This document shows, piece after piece, positions 18,480-27,108 of a DNA stretch of 64,000 bases (positions are counted from its first letter, which is position 1; each line of letters opens with the position of its first letter). This stretch comes from Acidobacteria bacterium 28-1 (GTDB lineage: Bacteria > Acidobacteriota > Blastocatellia > Pyrinomonadales > Pyrinomonadaceae), in contig MWYZ01000087.1 of NCBI GenBank assembly GCA_002050365.1, forward strand, positions 1 through 64,000, written 5' to 3'. The notes beneath the pieces were generated by a model. It did no database searches and was not told the origin of the DNA. It saw only the letters and a list, made by a program, of their open reading frames with translations. The translations under genes were made by a program, and so were the position numbers.

Positions 18480-20093
18480 TTATTTGTTCCAATCTTCCAT
18501 ATGAAACGAGCCTTCCTTATCAATTCGCTGATAAGTATGCGCTCCGAAAAAGTCGCGCTGCGCTTGAATCAGATTCGCAGGCAGGCGTTCGGAACGGAAA
18601 GCGTCGAAATATGCCAGAGCCGACGAAAGACACAGCGACGGTATGCGGCTGTCCATAAGTTTTTCGTTGATTGAACGCCAATCTTCGCGGTTATCGTTCA
18701 GTAGTTCGGCGAATTTGTCGTCTAAAATCAGGTTCGGTAATTGGGGATTTTCGGCGTAAGCGCGGCGCATTTCTTCAAGCAGCGCAGAGCGAATGATACA
18801 GCCGCCGCGCCAGATGCGGGCGATGTCCGATAAGTTTAAACCGTAGTTCTTTTCGGTCGAGACGGTTTGAAGGAGCGACATTCCCTGCGCATAGGTGATG
18901 ATGAACGAACTAAGCAGAGCGTTTTTTAATTCTTCGATTATCTGCTCGTAGCTTTCGCCGACACTCTCGCGGATTTCGGTGTTGCGTTGTTCATCCGAAG
19001 GATTTTCGACCGTCTGCGCGAGATGTTTTGTGGCATCTTCGCTGAGATGTATTTTTTGCTGCTGGCTGACGGCGGTTTCGACTTCGCGTTCGGCGCGGGC
19101 GGCTTTTGGGCTGGTGACAAGACGGCTCGAAACGGTTTGACCTTCTTCTGGCAGATGCGCGTTGACGTGCGGCAAGCGGCTGCCGAATTTCTCGGCAATT
19201 AAAATGCGGACTTCTTTCTGCGCGGAAATCTGGCGCATCGAAACGGCGGAATCAATGGTCGGAATCGGCACGCCGAAATCCATCGCCGCCTGCGAAGTCC
19301 ATTTGCCGGTTCCCTTCTGGGCGGCTTTATCGAGAATCATTTCGACGAGCGGTTTATTTGTTTCGTCGTCGCATTTTCGTAAAACTTCCGCCGTAATTTC
19401 CACAAGGAAAGAATTGAGTTCCGTGTCGTTCCACCGCTCGAAAGTTTCAGCCATTTCGGTGTAATTCATTTTCAAAACGCGAAACATAAAATCGTAGGTT
19501 TCCGCCAAAATCTGCATCAAGCCGTATTCGATGCCGTTGTGAACCATTTTGACGAAATGTCCCGCCGAACTCGCGCCCATATACGCGACGCACGGCTCGC
19601 CGTTCACTTTCGCGGAAACGGCTTCGAGAATCGGCGCGACGTGCGCGTAGACTTCTTTATTTCCGCCCGGCATAATACTCGCGCCGTGCCGCGCGCCTTC
19701 CTCGCCGCCCGAAACTCCTACTCCGATAAATTCGATTCCCTGTTCGGCGAGATATTTTTCGCGCGTTTCCGTGTCGGTGAAATGCGAGTTGCCGCCGTCA
19801 ATTACGATGTCGCCTTTTTCGAGGTGCGGCAACAAATTTTCAATCACGCCGTCAACGATTTTGCCCGCCGGAACGAGCAGCATAATTTTTCGGGGCGCGT
19901 CCAAACTTTCGACAAACTCTTTTATATTCTCTGCCGCCGCGATTTTCATTCCCGCGCCTTCTTCCAATAAAAGCCGCCGCTTTTCCGCGTCCAAGTCAAA
20001 ACCGACGCAGCTAAAACCGTGTTCCGCGACGTTGAGCAGAAAGTTTCTGCCCATCGTTCCCAAACCGACCATTCCGAATTGTGCATTTTCCAT
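18480..20093 (-). CDS. gnd: 6-phosphogluconate dehydrogenase (decarboxylating)
   Basis: 537 aa from the ATG at 20093, chosen because the NADP-binding motif GMVGLGTMGRNF follows directly; an in-frame ATG at 20156 would add 21 residues. IDGGNSHFTDT and SGGEEGARHGASIMPGG are the family signatures, and the end is IQAQRDFFGAHTYQRIDKEG. It converts 6-phosphogluconate to ribulose 5-phosphate, CO2 and NADPH. Usual Gnd is about 470 aa. Here about 65 extra polar residues (around 310-380) lie between the RLVTSPKA and EELKNALL segments. Confidence 0.93.
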   Translation of the reverse strand: MENAQFGMVGLGTMGRNFLLNVAEHGFSCVGFDLDAEKRRLLLEEGAGMKIAAAENIKEFVESLDAPRKIMLLVPAGKIVDGVIENLLPHLEKGDIVIDGGNSHFTDTETREKYLAEQGIEFIGVGVSGGEEGARHGASIMPGGNKEVYAHVAPILEAVSAKVNGEPCVAYMGASSAGHFVKMVHNGIEYGLMQILAETYDFMFRVLKMNYTEMAETFERWNDTELNSFLVEITAEVLRKCDDETNKPLVEMILDKAAQKGTGKWTSQAAMDFGVPIPTIDSAVSMRQISAQKEVRILIAEKFGSRLPHVNAHLPEEGQTVSSRLVTSPKAARAEREVETAVSQQQKIHLSEDATKHLAQTVENPSDEQRNTEIRESVGESYEQIIEELKNALLSSFIITYAQGMSLLQTVSTEKNYGLNLSDIARIWRGGCIIRSALLEEMRRAYAENPQLPNLILDDKFAELLNDNREDWRSINEKLMDSRIPSLCLSSALAYFDAFRSERLPANLIQAQRDFFGAHTYQRIDKEGSFHMEDWNK

Positions 20094-20113
20094 AATTTTA
20101 CAGTTCTCGAATT

Positions 20114-21025
20114 TTAAATTTCCCAAATTTCGGCGCAAGCGAGCCATTTTTCGCAATCGCTTCCGCCGTCTTCAATCGTCCACCAGGCCGACAAAACCGC
20201 TTCGGCGTAAGCCCATTCGCGCAAATCGCGCGGCTCAATTTCAAAGGCTTCGGCAAATTGTTCGACGCGCCTTTGCATAATTTTCCGGCGGTCGGGATTG
20301 GTTAGAAGCCAACCGCGCGGATTATTCAAAAAAACGCTGATTTCAAAACCAATGTCGCCGACTATTCCTTTCGGGTCAATTGCTAAAAACGAATCGCGCC
20401 GCGCCGACAGGATGTTCTGATGATGCAAATCGCCGTGTAACAAACCCGGTTCGGAAGAATCAATCAACCGGTCGAAAATCTTTTTGGCTTTTTTCACGCC
20501 GGCGAAATCGAAATTTGTTTTCCCCGCTCGTCGAAACGAATCAACCCATTTTTCGAGGGTTGGAAACTCGGCGTTTTCCGGCGGCGAATGGCGGATTTTT
20601 TTCATCACCTGAATGGCATTTGCCGTCGCTTTTTCGTCGTCGGTTTTAGCGAGTTCGATTAAATTTTCGCCCGGCATCAATCTTTCCAAAAGCAAAGCGC
20701 AGTGATTTTTGTCAAATCGTAAAAGTTTAACCGCGCCTTTTCCGTCGAGAACAGTTAAAAACTTTGCTTCGCTCGAAATGACTGAATCTTTTTCATTGTA
20801 ACCGATTTTCAAAACGGCGTTGGTGCCGTCAGCGCAAACACACGGGGCGACAAAATTATAAGATAACTCGGGAAAATATTCGCCGACGGCAAGCGACCAT
20901 TTTTCGGATATTTCCGCAATTAAATCCGGCAAATCGTCGAGCCATTGTTCGCCCTTCTCCGCGTGCAAATCGAAAATGTTTCGCTTGAATTTTTTCGGCA
21001 GATGCGCGATGCGTTTTTTCTCCAT
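20114..21025 (-). CDS. Aminoglycoside/hydroxyurea-type phosphotransferase
   Basis: 303 aa. The kinase-like fold shows LLHGDLHHQNILSA (catalytic loop, about residues 196-209) and AIDPKGIVGDIGFEISVFL (metal-binding Asp). These are the signatures of the APH(6)/hydroxyurea phosphotransferase family (APH_6_hur), which includes streptomycin 6-kinases. Chromosomal members often have unknown substrates, so resistance should not be assumed. It ends 21 bases before gnd, so the two are probably one transcript. Confidence 0.85.
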   Translation of the reverse strand: MEKKRIAHLPKKFKRNIFDLHAEKGEQWLDDLPDLIAEISEKWSLAVGEYFPELSYNFVAPCVCADGTNAVLKIGYNEKDSVISSEAKFLTVLDGKGAVKLLRFDKNHCALLLERLMPGENLIELAKTDDEKATANAIQVMKKIRHSPPENAEFPTLEKWVDSFRRAGKTNFDFAGVKKAKKIFDRLIDSSEPGLLHGDLHHQNILSARRDSFLAIDPKGIVGDIGFEISVFLNNPRGWLLTNPDRRKIMQRRVEQFAEAFEIEPRDLREWAYAEAVLSAWWTIEDGGSDCEKWLACAEIWEI

Positions 21026-21066
21026 TCGTCTTGACGAGTTTAACTTGCCTGATAGATTCTAAACAA

Positions 21067-21981
21067 ATGAAAACTTTAATCGAAGCGATTCGCCCGACTA
21101 CTTTCGTCGAATCTGAAAAACTTTCCAGACTTTTAAACACGGACGTAACGCTTGTGTCCGAAACTTTTCAGCACACCGGCAGCTTTAAATTTCGCGCCGC
21201 TTACAACCTGGCTTTAAATATTCCGAACGACGAGATTTTAACCGCTTCGTCGGGAAATTTCGGTCAGGCATTGGCTTTCGCGTGTCAATTATTAAACAAA
21301 AAATGCACGGTCGTAATGCCGGAAACATCAGCGAAAGTAAAAATTGAAGCCGTCAGAAGTTACGGCGCGATGGTTGATTTAATTGACACGCGCTCGGTCG
21401 GACGCGCCGAGAGAGTTTTGCAGTTAGCCGAGAAAATGCCGGACGCTTATCTTGCCAGCGCGTATGACGATTTGCTGGTGATTGAAGGAAATTCGACGCT
21501 CGGCGATGAAATTGCGCATTACAAAAAAGATTTCGATGTGGTGATTGTGCCGATTGGCGGCGGCGGTTTGATTTCGGGAATTTCGCAAGGTCTCTGCCGC
21601 AACGGTCATCGGGCGCGGCTCGTCGGCGCAGAACCGCTTCTCGGCAACGACGCTTCGCGTTCATTGAAAGCGGGAAGGATAATTAAAAACGAACGCGAAC
21701 CGCAAACTTTGGCGGACGGCGCGAGAACCGTTTCTCTGGGCGAACATAATTGGAAAGTTATTGAGAAAGGCGTAGTTGATATTCTGGAAATTTCCGAAGA
21801 AAAGATAGCCGAAGGCGTGCGCGTTCTATTTTCTTACGCTAATTTGAAAGTCGAACCGACCGGCGCATTATCGCTCGGCGCGGTTTTGGAAGACTCTGAA
21901 AAATTTGCGGATAAAAAAGTGTGCGCGGTCGTCAGCGGCGGAAATGTTGACGCGGAAATTTACCGGCGAATTATTGCGTAA
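21067..21981 (+). CDS. PLP-dependent threonine/serine dehydratase
   Basis: 305 aa. The PLP lysine is in HTGSFKFRAA (about residues 37-46). SSGNFGQALAFA binds the substrate carboxylate, and PIGGGGLISG holds the PLP phosphate. There is no C-terminal regulatory (ACT) domain, so it belongs with catabolic threonine dehydratases and serine racemases. The ATG at 21067 is preferred over an in-frame start at 21031. It is divergent from the kinase gene, with a 41-base gap that must hold both promoters. Confidence 0.85.
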   Translation: MKTLIEAIRPTTFVESEKLSRLLNTDVTLVSETFQHTGSFKFRAAYNLALNIPNDEILTASSGNFGQALAFACQLLNKKCTVVMPETSAKVKIEAVRSYGAMVDLIDTRSVGRAERVLQLAEKMPDAYLASAYDDLLVIEGNSTLGDEIAHYKKDFDVVIVPIGGGGLISGISQGLCRNGHRARLVGAEPLLGNDASRSLKAGRIIKNEREPQTLADGARTVSLGEHNWKVIEKGVVDILEISEEKIAEGVRVLFSYANLKVEPTGALSLGAVLEDSEKFADKKVCAVVSGGNVDAEIYRRIIA

Positions 21982-22056
21982 CTATTTTTTCCGACAAACG
22001 CTCGAAAAAATTACGTTCGCGCTGTCATATCACCGATTGTCCCTTAAATTATAAAA

Positions 22057-22107
22057 CGAGCGGCATTTTTATCTCGCTATAAAACACAGAGATAAAAATG
22101 CCGCTCG
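22057..22107. terminator. Bidirectional terminator hairpin
   Basis: Perfect 19-bp stem: cgagcggcatttttatctc at 22057-22075 and its complement at 22089-22107, with a 13-base loop. A/T runs inside the stem make it usable from both sides. It separates the dehydratase gene from the convergent beta-helix gene. Confidence 0.75.
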
Positions 22108-22160
22108 ATAAAATACAAAAAGGCAAGTTGATACGAACTTGTCTTTGCTACTCAAACTTT

Positions 22161-23030
22161 TTAATTACACGACGTAGCGGATGGGACAATACCCACCAAA
22201 TTTGGACTATTATCAAAAACATTTATCAGAGCAACGCAAACGCTTCCCGTGCTAACATCGGAAATGCCCGCTCTGAAGCTTTGGCTGACCGACGTTGAAA
22301 ATACCGTGCCGCTGGAATTGCCGTCAAATTCAATGCCTATTCCCGGATTCGGGGCATTGGAAAACGGAAAACTTCCGACAGGACTTATCCGATATCCGGT
22401 CCCGCGAACTTTGGTATCCGAAATGGTAACTCGTGCATTGCCGAGAATTTCTATGCCGTAGTTGACATTGTTCTCAAGCCGACAATTTTCGATAGCCACC
22501 CGCGATTGACCCATCACACGAATTCCGCTCGTCCAATTTTTGCTCGTGATATTGCGTATCACTTGAGTATGGCCTAAAGACCCAGAATTAACGATAATGC
22601 CGGGTTGTCCTTGTCGCGCCGTGCCGCCAGGGTCGCCTTGCAATACCGCGTCAATGTTCGCTTCAACGCCGGGAGCAGCCTGCAGCGTAACATTGCCGAG
22701 AAGCGAAACAGTTTCGGGAAAAATTCCCGATGCCACAATTGTAATCGTGCCGTTGTTATTAATACCTGTAGCACTATTTGCCGCGTTGATAGTTCCGAAA
22801 ACACGGTCAAACGGCGCGTCTGTATCTTCAGCCGTCCCGATTCGTCCGTCACCGTCGTAATCGCCGCAGGTGCCGGGCGGAACTAGCGTTCTTGCCGCCG
22901 AACCGTCGCCCAAACAATTGCCTTCAACAAATACCGGATGATTGGCAAATGTGTTGATGGTTCCCATTACGACAAACATCATCATCCCCAAAACAAACAG
23001 TATATTCTTGCGAAATTTCATATAGTTCAT
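22161..23030 (-). CDS. Secreted right-handed beta-helix protein
   Basis: 289 aa. A signal peptide ends near residue 30 (NTFANH). The middle has parallel beta-helix (PbH1) repeats: VIRNITSKNWTSGIRV, AIENCRLENNVNYGIEI, TISDTKVRGTGYRI. Repeats of this kind occur in pectate-lyase-like folds and adhesins. No catalytic residues of a polysaccharide lyase are evident. The first ATG is supported by AAGGAGAG 8 bases upstream. The region DGDGRIGTAEDTD resembles a dockerin/EF-hand calcium loop. Confidence 0.75.
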   Translation of the reverse strand: MNYMKFRKNILFVLGMMMFVVMGTINTFANHPVFVEGNCLGDGSAARTLVPPGTCGDYDGDGRIGTAEDTDAPFDRVFGTINAANSATGINNNGTITIVASGIFPETVSLLGNVTLQAAPGVEANIDAVLQGDPGGTARQGQPGIIVNSGSLGHTQVIRNITSKNWTSGIRVMGQSRVAIENCRLENNVNYGIEILGNARVTISDTKVRGTGYRISPVGSFPFSNAPNPGIGIEFDGNSSGTVFSTSVSQSFRAGISDVSTGSVCVALINVFDNSPNLVGIVPSATSCN

Positions 23031-23491
23031 AACTTTAACTCTCCTTTAAAAGGGCAATCCACTCGCAAATATCTTCGCCCCGAAAAAATATACTTGCGGA
23101 ACTTCTGACGTTCAAAATTCAATTGTGTTTTGAATAATCATTCAAAGCATTCGCTTCAACAGTGTCTAATATAACTCTCTTCGGACAGAGTATAAATTCA
23201 GATTCATAATTCATAATTTTTTAAGACCGGACGAATTTTCTCTTTTAGCCGATTGAAATTTAATAATTTATAGTTTAACTAAAACGCGATTGTCAATACT
23301 TCGGACAGTTTTTAAGTCAGCAACTTCCGTAAGTTTTTGAAAAATAAAGAAATTATTATTCAAATCAAAGTCAGGTAGCAAAAACGCCGGCCGCCAAGAA
23401 AATGGGTGGTGTGGTGAGCGGCCGCAACCTTGAAGCGGAAGATTTGTCGGATGATTTTGTAAAATTGCAGATATTTAAACCGTCGTATTAT
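23031..23491. other. 461-base gap without a gene
   Basis: AT-rich leader and promoter region of the beta-helix gene, followed by a GC-richer patch at about 23375-23430 with two gcggccg-type blocks. The only open frame, about 60 codons on the plus strand, lacks a ribosome binding site and familiar sequence. I see no RNA gene. Confidence 0.4.
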
Positions 23492-24745
23492 TCATTCAGT
23501 TGTCAGATTTTTCAGCATTTTGCGCCTCAGAAAATCAAGCGCGGCTTGCGACGCGCGCCAGCGAATCAAATATCTGTCGCCCGGTAAATTCATTTTAATT
23601 GATTTGGTTTCAGCCGCGTTTGAAAAACCGATAAAAACCAAACCGACCGGCTTTTCCGCCGTTCCGCCGCCGGGTCCGGCAACGCCTGTCACGGAAATTC
23701 CGAAATCCGTTTTTGCACGTTCACGAACACCTTTCGCCATCGCTTCGGCGACTTCCCCGGAAACCGCGCCGTGCGCTTCAATCAATTCTTTTGGAACATT
23801 CAGCGCGCGAATTTTAGCTTCGTTGGCGTAAGCAATTACGCCTTCGATAAAGTATCGGGACGCGCCGGCAACTTCCGTTATTCGCTCGCTGATTAAACCG
23901 CCCGTACAGCTTTCGGCGATTGAAAGAGTTTTATTTTCTTCGGTCAAAAGATTTCCGATGACTTGTTCCATTGTTTGATCGCTAATCGTAAAAACCGCGA
24001 TGCCGAGCCGGTCGGCGATTTTTTCCGCGACTTCTTCAAGCAATCGGTCGGCTTCAGATTCGGTTTCGGCTTGCGCGGCTAAGTGAATTTCGATTTCCGA
24101 ACGATTAAACAAAATTGTCGTCTGCGGATTTTGATATTGCAGATAAATCGGTGCAATCGCTTCATCAACCGCCGATTCACCCATTCCGGCAACTCTTATA
24201 ATTTTACGTTTAACGAAAATCTCACCCGCCTTTTCGCGCAGTTTCGGCAAGATGTAATTTTCAAACATCGGTTTGAGTTCACGCGGCGGACCGGGCAGAA
24301 CGACGAAAAATTTTCCGTCAGTTTCAAATAACATTCCCGGCGCACTTCCGTTCGGGTTTGACAAAACTTCAGCGCTGTCAATAACAAACGCCTGACGCTT
24401 ATTTATTTCAGGCATTTCGCGCTTTATTTGTCGAAATCTTTCGGAGATTTCCGCCAAAACATCCTCTCGAAAAATCAATTCTTTGCCGACGGCTCGCGCC
24501 GAAACTTGGCGCGTAACGTCGTCTTCGGTCGGACCTAACCCGCCGGTCGAAATAACCACGTCGGAACGCCGCAAAGCATCTTTGATAGTTTCTTCAAGCC
24601 GCGCTTCGTCATCGCCGACGACTGTTTTCAATTTAACTTCGATGCCGATTTCATTGAGTTTTTCTGTCAGCCAAAGGCTGTTCGTATCGGCTTTGGTTGG
24701 TGTTAAAAGTTCGCTGCCAACAGCGATAATTTCAGCAGAAAGCAT
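23492..24745 (-). CDS. cinA: CinA family nicotinamide-nucleotide amidase
   Basis: 417 aa. The N-terminal MoaB/MogA-like (COG1058) domain begins AEIIAVGSELLTP and has STGGLGPTEDDVTR near residue 70. The C-terminal PncC domain has LSIAESCTGGLISERIT (about 270) and VTGVAGPGGGTAEKPVGLV (about 355). The two-domain form hydrolyses NMN and repairs damaged pyridine nucleotides; it is also called competence/damage-inducible protein. It begins six bases from a heptad hairpin repeat. Confidence 0.93.
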   Translation of the reverse strand: MLSAEIIAVGSELLTPTKADTNSLWLTEKLNEIGIEVKLKTVVGDDEARLEETIKDALRRSDVVISTGGLGPTEDDVTRQVSARAVGKELIFREDVLAEISERFRQIKREMPEINKRQAFVIDSAEVLSNPNGSAPGMLFETDGKFFVVLPGPPRELKPMFENYILPKLREKAGEIFVKRKIIRVAGMGESAVDEAIAPIYLQYQNPQTTILFNRSEIEIHLAAQAETESEADRLLEEVAEKIADRLGIAVFTISDQTMEQVIGNLLTEENKTLSIAESCTGGLISERITEVAGASRYFIEGVIAYANEAKIRALNVPKELIEAHGAVSGEVAEAMAKGVRERAKTDFGISVTGVAGPGGGTAEKPVGLVFIGFSNAAETKSIKMNLPGDRYLIRWRASQAALDFLRRKMLKNLTTE

Positions 24746-24750
24746 AAAAT

Positions 24751-24842
24751 TAATGGAAAATGGATAACGGATAATGGAAAATGATTAAGATTAGCTAATC
24801 ATAGTTTTTAATTATCCATTATCCGTTATCCATTTTCCATTA
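24751..24842. repeat. Heptad inverted repeat (ggataat-type units)
   Basis: Arms 24751-24778 and 24815-24842 are complementary over 28 bases. The units, such as ggataac, ggataat and ggaaaat, keep a seven-base step. The right arm includes the stop codon of the downstream-strand neighbour (24840-24842). A similar unbracketed run (taatgga, aaatgga) occurs at 63951. Confidence 0.88.
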
Positions 24843-25712
24843 TTTAGAGTCGTAAATATCGCGCAAGACCTCGGAAATCGGTTTGTGATTAGCGAAAGCG
24901 TCTTCTTTTGAATTGCCGTTCTTTTCCGTCTGAGATTTCTCTCCATTGGCGGTTTGAGAATTGTTTGCTTCAAATAACGATTTGCCGTTTTGTTCGATTT
25001 TCGTTTCCAGTTCGTCAACAACGCTTCTCGGAGCAGTCGTTTCGGCATTAACTTCGGCAAGCCTTTCAATCTGCTTTTTCTGCTTAATCATCGCTTTTTC
25101 CTTTTTGCCTTTGAGCAGCAAAAGTCCTTCGCGGCTGTTTTCCAAAATCGCTTTGCCGCGATTGCGACGGGCGCGTTCGAGTGCGCGAACGGCGGCGGAA
25201 GTTTGCGGAGCTTCAGCTGGATCGCGTTCGAATTTTCGTAGAATCCTGACGTAATTTCTCAGCTCCGGTGTCGGATAAACGTAAGTTGATTCGTCCGCAT
25301 TTTCGTTTTCGATGATGTAAGAGAGATGATTGACGGCGGATTTGTGGTCGCCGATTCGGTTGTAAAGCGCACCGAGCGTAAAATAGACGAGCGGCGGCGC
25401 TCCGTTCATCATCTGTAGAAGTCGTTCGCCGCGATTGATTACTTCCTGCAATTCAAACCCGAACCAGCGGCGTTCGTCGTCGCGCAAAATCTCGTTGGCC
25501 GACAGATAAAACTCGAAAATCTCGCGCGTGCCGTTACGCGACGGCTGCGAGAAAGTTTTCCAGAGAAAATATGCAAAAATACCGAAGAAAAATATTACGA
25601 ACATCGGGAAACCTACAGCGAACAACATCGTCGCAATCAAGCCGAATGCCATCACATATTGCGTGTTTTCTTTGAGCGATTCGGGAAGTTTTTTTTCTAA
25701 TTTATTGCTCAC
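24840..25712 (-). CDS. Membrane-anchored helical (TPR-like) protein
   Basis: 290 aa from a GTG start. Two close hydrophobic segments at about 20-50 (YVMAFGLIATMLFAVG) anchor it. Residues 65-145 look like a pair of TPR-type helices (PPLVYFTLGALYNRIGDHKS). Residues 150-290 are charged and probably coiled or disordered. No family is recognised. It overlaps the right arm of a repeat at its stop codon. It lies in a run of minus-strand genes but is separated from its neighbours by about 90 bases. Confidence 0.7.
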   Translation of the reverse strand: MSNKLEKKLPESLKENTQYVMAFGLIATMLFAVGFPMFVIFFFGIFAYFLWKTFSQPSRNGTREIFEFYLSANEILRDDERRWFGFELQEVINRGERLLQMMNGAPPLVYFTLGALYNRIGDHKSAVNHLSYIIENENADESTYVYPTPELRNYVRILRKFERDPAEAPQTSAAVRALERARRNRGKAILENSREGLLLLKGKKEKAMIKQKKQIERLAEVNAETTAPRSVVDELETKIEQNGKSLFEANNSQTANGEKSQTEKNGNSKEDAFANHKPISEVLRDIYDSK

Positions 25713-25804
25713 CTTTTACTTTTTAATTGGCGACTGTAAGAGCTTTTTGAGATACGATTTTCGATGCCGACCAAAATTTCAGATTTTACAAATCGAAATC
25801 ACGC

Positions 25805-26434
25805 TTAAGCTGTCTGCGGCGGATTTGATTTCTTACTCTGAGTCGTTTTTTTGCTTTTACTTTCCGCTTTTGCTTTCGCTTTCGCGTCATCTTTGGATTT
25901 ATGTTCTTTGGGACGCGTTTCGTTTTTGGCTTCGTCTTCCATTTTCAAACCGAATTCCGCCAGAACATCCATCACCTTGCCGACAATTGCGTATGGGGAA
26001 TTAATAACGAAAGAAAATGTTTCGCTGAGCGCAATGGCTTCGAGTTCGAGCAAGGACGCGATTTTCTTTTCAAGCGGAAGTTCTTCAAATTCTTTGCGAT
26101 ATTCTTCCTGTTTTTCTTCCTCTGTCGGTTTTTCTTCTTGTTTTTTCTCAGTCGTCATAACACTAATTTCTCCTGACCTTTCAATTTTCGCGTGACCCGC
26201 AATGCGTTCGCCTTGCCTGCGCCTTTCGGCTGAAAGAAGTTCAATTTCGGTTTTTGTCGGCGCGGAAAGAAGTTCGCTTCCGCTTGTAATTTTCACAACG
26301 AAAAAATCCGTTTCGCCGAATTGTTCGCTCTCCAATTCAATGCCCAAACGCCGCGCCGCATCTAACAAATAAGTCCCGACGGCAACAACGCCGTTTCTAT
26401 CTTCACGTTCAAATTTAATTTCAACTTCGTTCAT
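25805..26434 (-). CDS. Ferredoxin-fold-like protein lacking all cysteines
   Basis: 209 aa. Residues 1-95 follow the order of a 2Fe-2S ferredoxin domain of the ASKHA-reductive-activator type: GTYLLDAARRLGIELESE, then LSAPTKTEIELLS, then ERIAGHAKI. In true ferredoxins the segments after ELESE and around GHAK carry four cysteines. This protein contains no cysteine at all, so it cannot bind the cluster. Residues 120-170 form a helical region, and the C-terminus is Lys-rich. Its role is unknown, possibly structural or protein binding. Confidence 0.65.
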   Translation of the reverse strand: MNEVEIKFEREDRNGVVAVGTYLLDAARRLGIELESEQFGETDFFVVKITSGSELLSAPTKTEIELLSAERRRQGERIAGHAKIERSGEISVMTTEKKQEEKPTEEEKQEEYRKEFEELPLEKKIASLLELEAIALSETFSFVINSPYAIVGKVMDVLAEFGLKMEDEAKNETRPKEHKSKDDAKAKAKAESKSKKTTQSKKSNPPQTA

Positions 26435-26458
26435 TTTTTTTTACTTGTGAGCGCGACG

Positions 26459-26549
26459 CTCGAAAGGCGAAAGGCTGAAGGAGAAAGGCGAAAGTTAAAT
26501 CTGTGCGCTAATTTTTCGCCTTTTATTCTTTCTCCTTTCTCCTTTCAAG
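26459..26549. repeat. Heptad imperfect inverted repeat (ggcgaaa-type units)
   Basis: The left arm has seven-base units ggcgaaa, ggctgaa, ggagaaa, ggcgaaa; the right arm is an imperfect complement over about 35 bases. A 30-base block at 26475-26504 is identical to 57037-57066 in a second copy of the element, which shows dispersal. Confidence 0.8.
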
Positions 26550-26559
26550 TGCATTCCGC

Positions 26560-27072
26560 CTAACTAAAAACCGATTTCACACGCACTCGCGGCTGTGCGC
26601 CCGAAGCCGCACTTTCCGAATCCTTTTTCTGACAAATACCACATAAACCTAAAATCCGCATCGAATGATGAGTCAATCTAAATCCATATTCAGCGGCAAC
26701 CGTTTCCTGCAAAGACTCGATTTCCGGCGAGAAAAACTCGACGACCTTACCGCATTCCGTACAAATCATATGGTCGTGATGCTCGTGATTATAATGATGT
26801 TCGTAATAACTTTTGCCGTCGCCAAAGCGGACTTCACGCGCTAAACCCGCGTCCGTCAGGAGTTTCAACGTGCGGTAGACGGTCGTATGTCCGACGCTTG
26901 AATCTTCTTTATGCACCAGCCAATAAAGGTCTTCGCTCGACAAATGTTCTTCCGTCCGCAAAAAAATATCCAAAATCAATTCTCTCTGTGCCGTATTCCG
27001 CAAACCCGCTTTTTGGATGTGTTCTGAAAACACCTGCTTCTCATTTTGAAATTCCTTTTCCTTGCTCGCCAT
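26560..27072 (-). CDS. Fur-family metalloregulator
   Basis: 170 aa. The winged-helix DNA-binding part (15-95) includes [17 protein letters not shown]. The dimerisation part has [21 protein letters not shown], with the regulatory metal-site histidines and the first zinc CxxC, and CGICQ near residue 150, the second CxxC. It represses or activates genes in response to iron, zinc or peroxide. The sequence alone does not separate Fur, Zur and PerR. A Ser/Ala/Val tail follows the second CxxC. No Fur box was identified nearby. Confidence 0.9.
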   Translation of the reverse strand: MASKEKEFQNEKQVFSEHIQKAGLRNTAQRELILDIFLRTEEHLSSEDLYWLVHKEDSSVGHTTVYRTLKLLTDAGLAREVRFGDGKSYYEHHYNHEHHDHMICTECGKVVEFFSPEIESLQETVAAEYGFRLTHHSMRILGLCGICQKKDSESAASGAQPRVRVKSVFS

Positions 27073-27108
27073 AATCTTCGATTGAAAATTTTCTATAAAA
27101 TTATCTTA

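Noticed and set aside
20114-21025. Calling the kinase a streptomycin resistance gene
   Set aside because: The motifs fit the APH(6)/hydroxyurea family, but many chromosomal members have other or unknown substrates. No resistance context is present.
23375-23430. Possible small RNA in the GC-rich patch before cinA
   Set aside because: No stable stem or terminator could be drawn by eye.
26560-27072. Fur box near the fur-family gene
   Set aside because: No convincing 19-base GATAATGAT-type palindrome was seen in the flanks.
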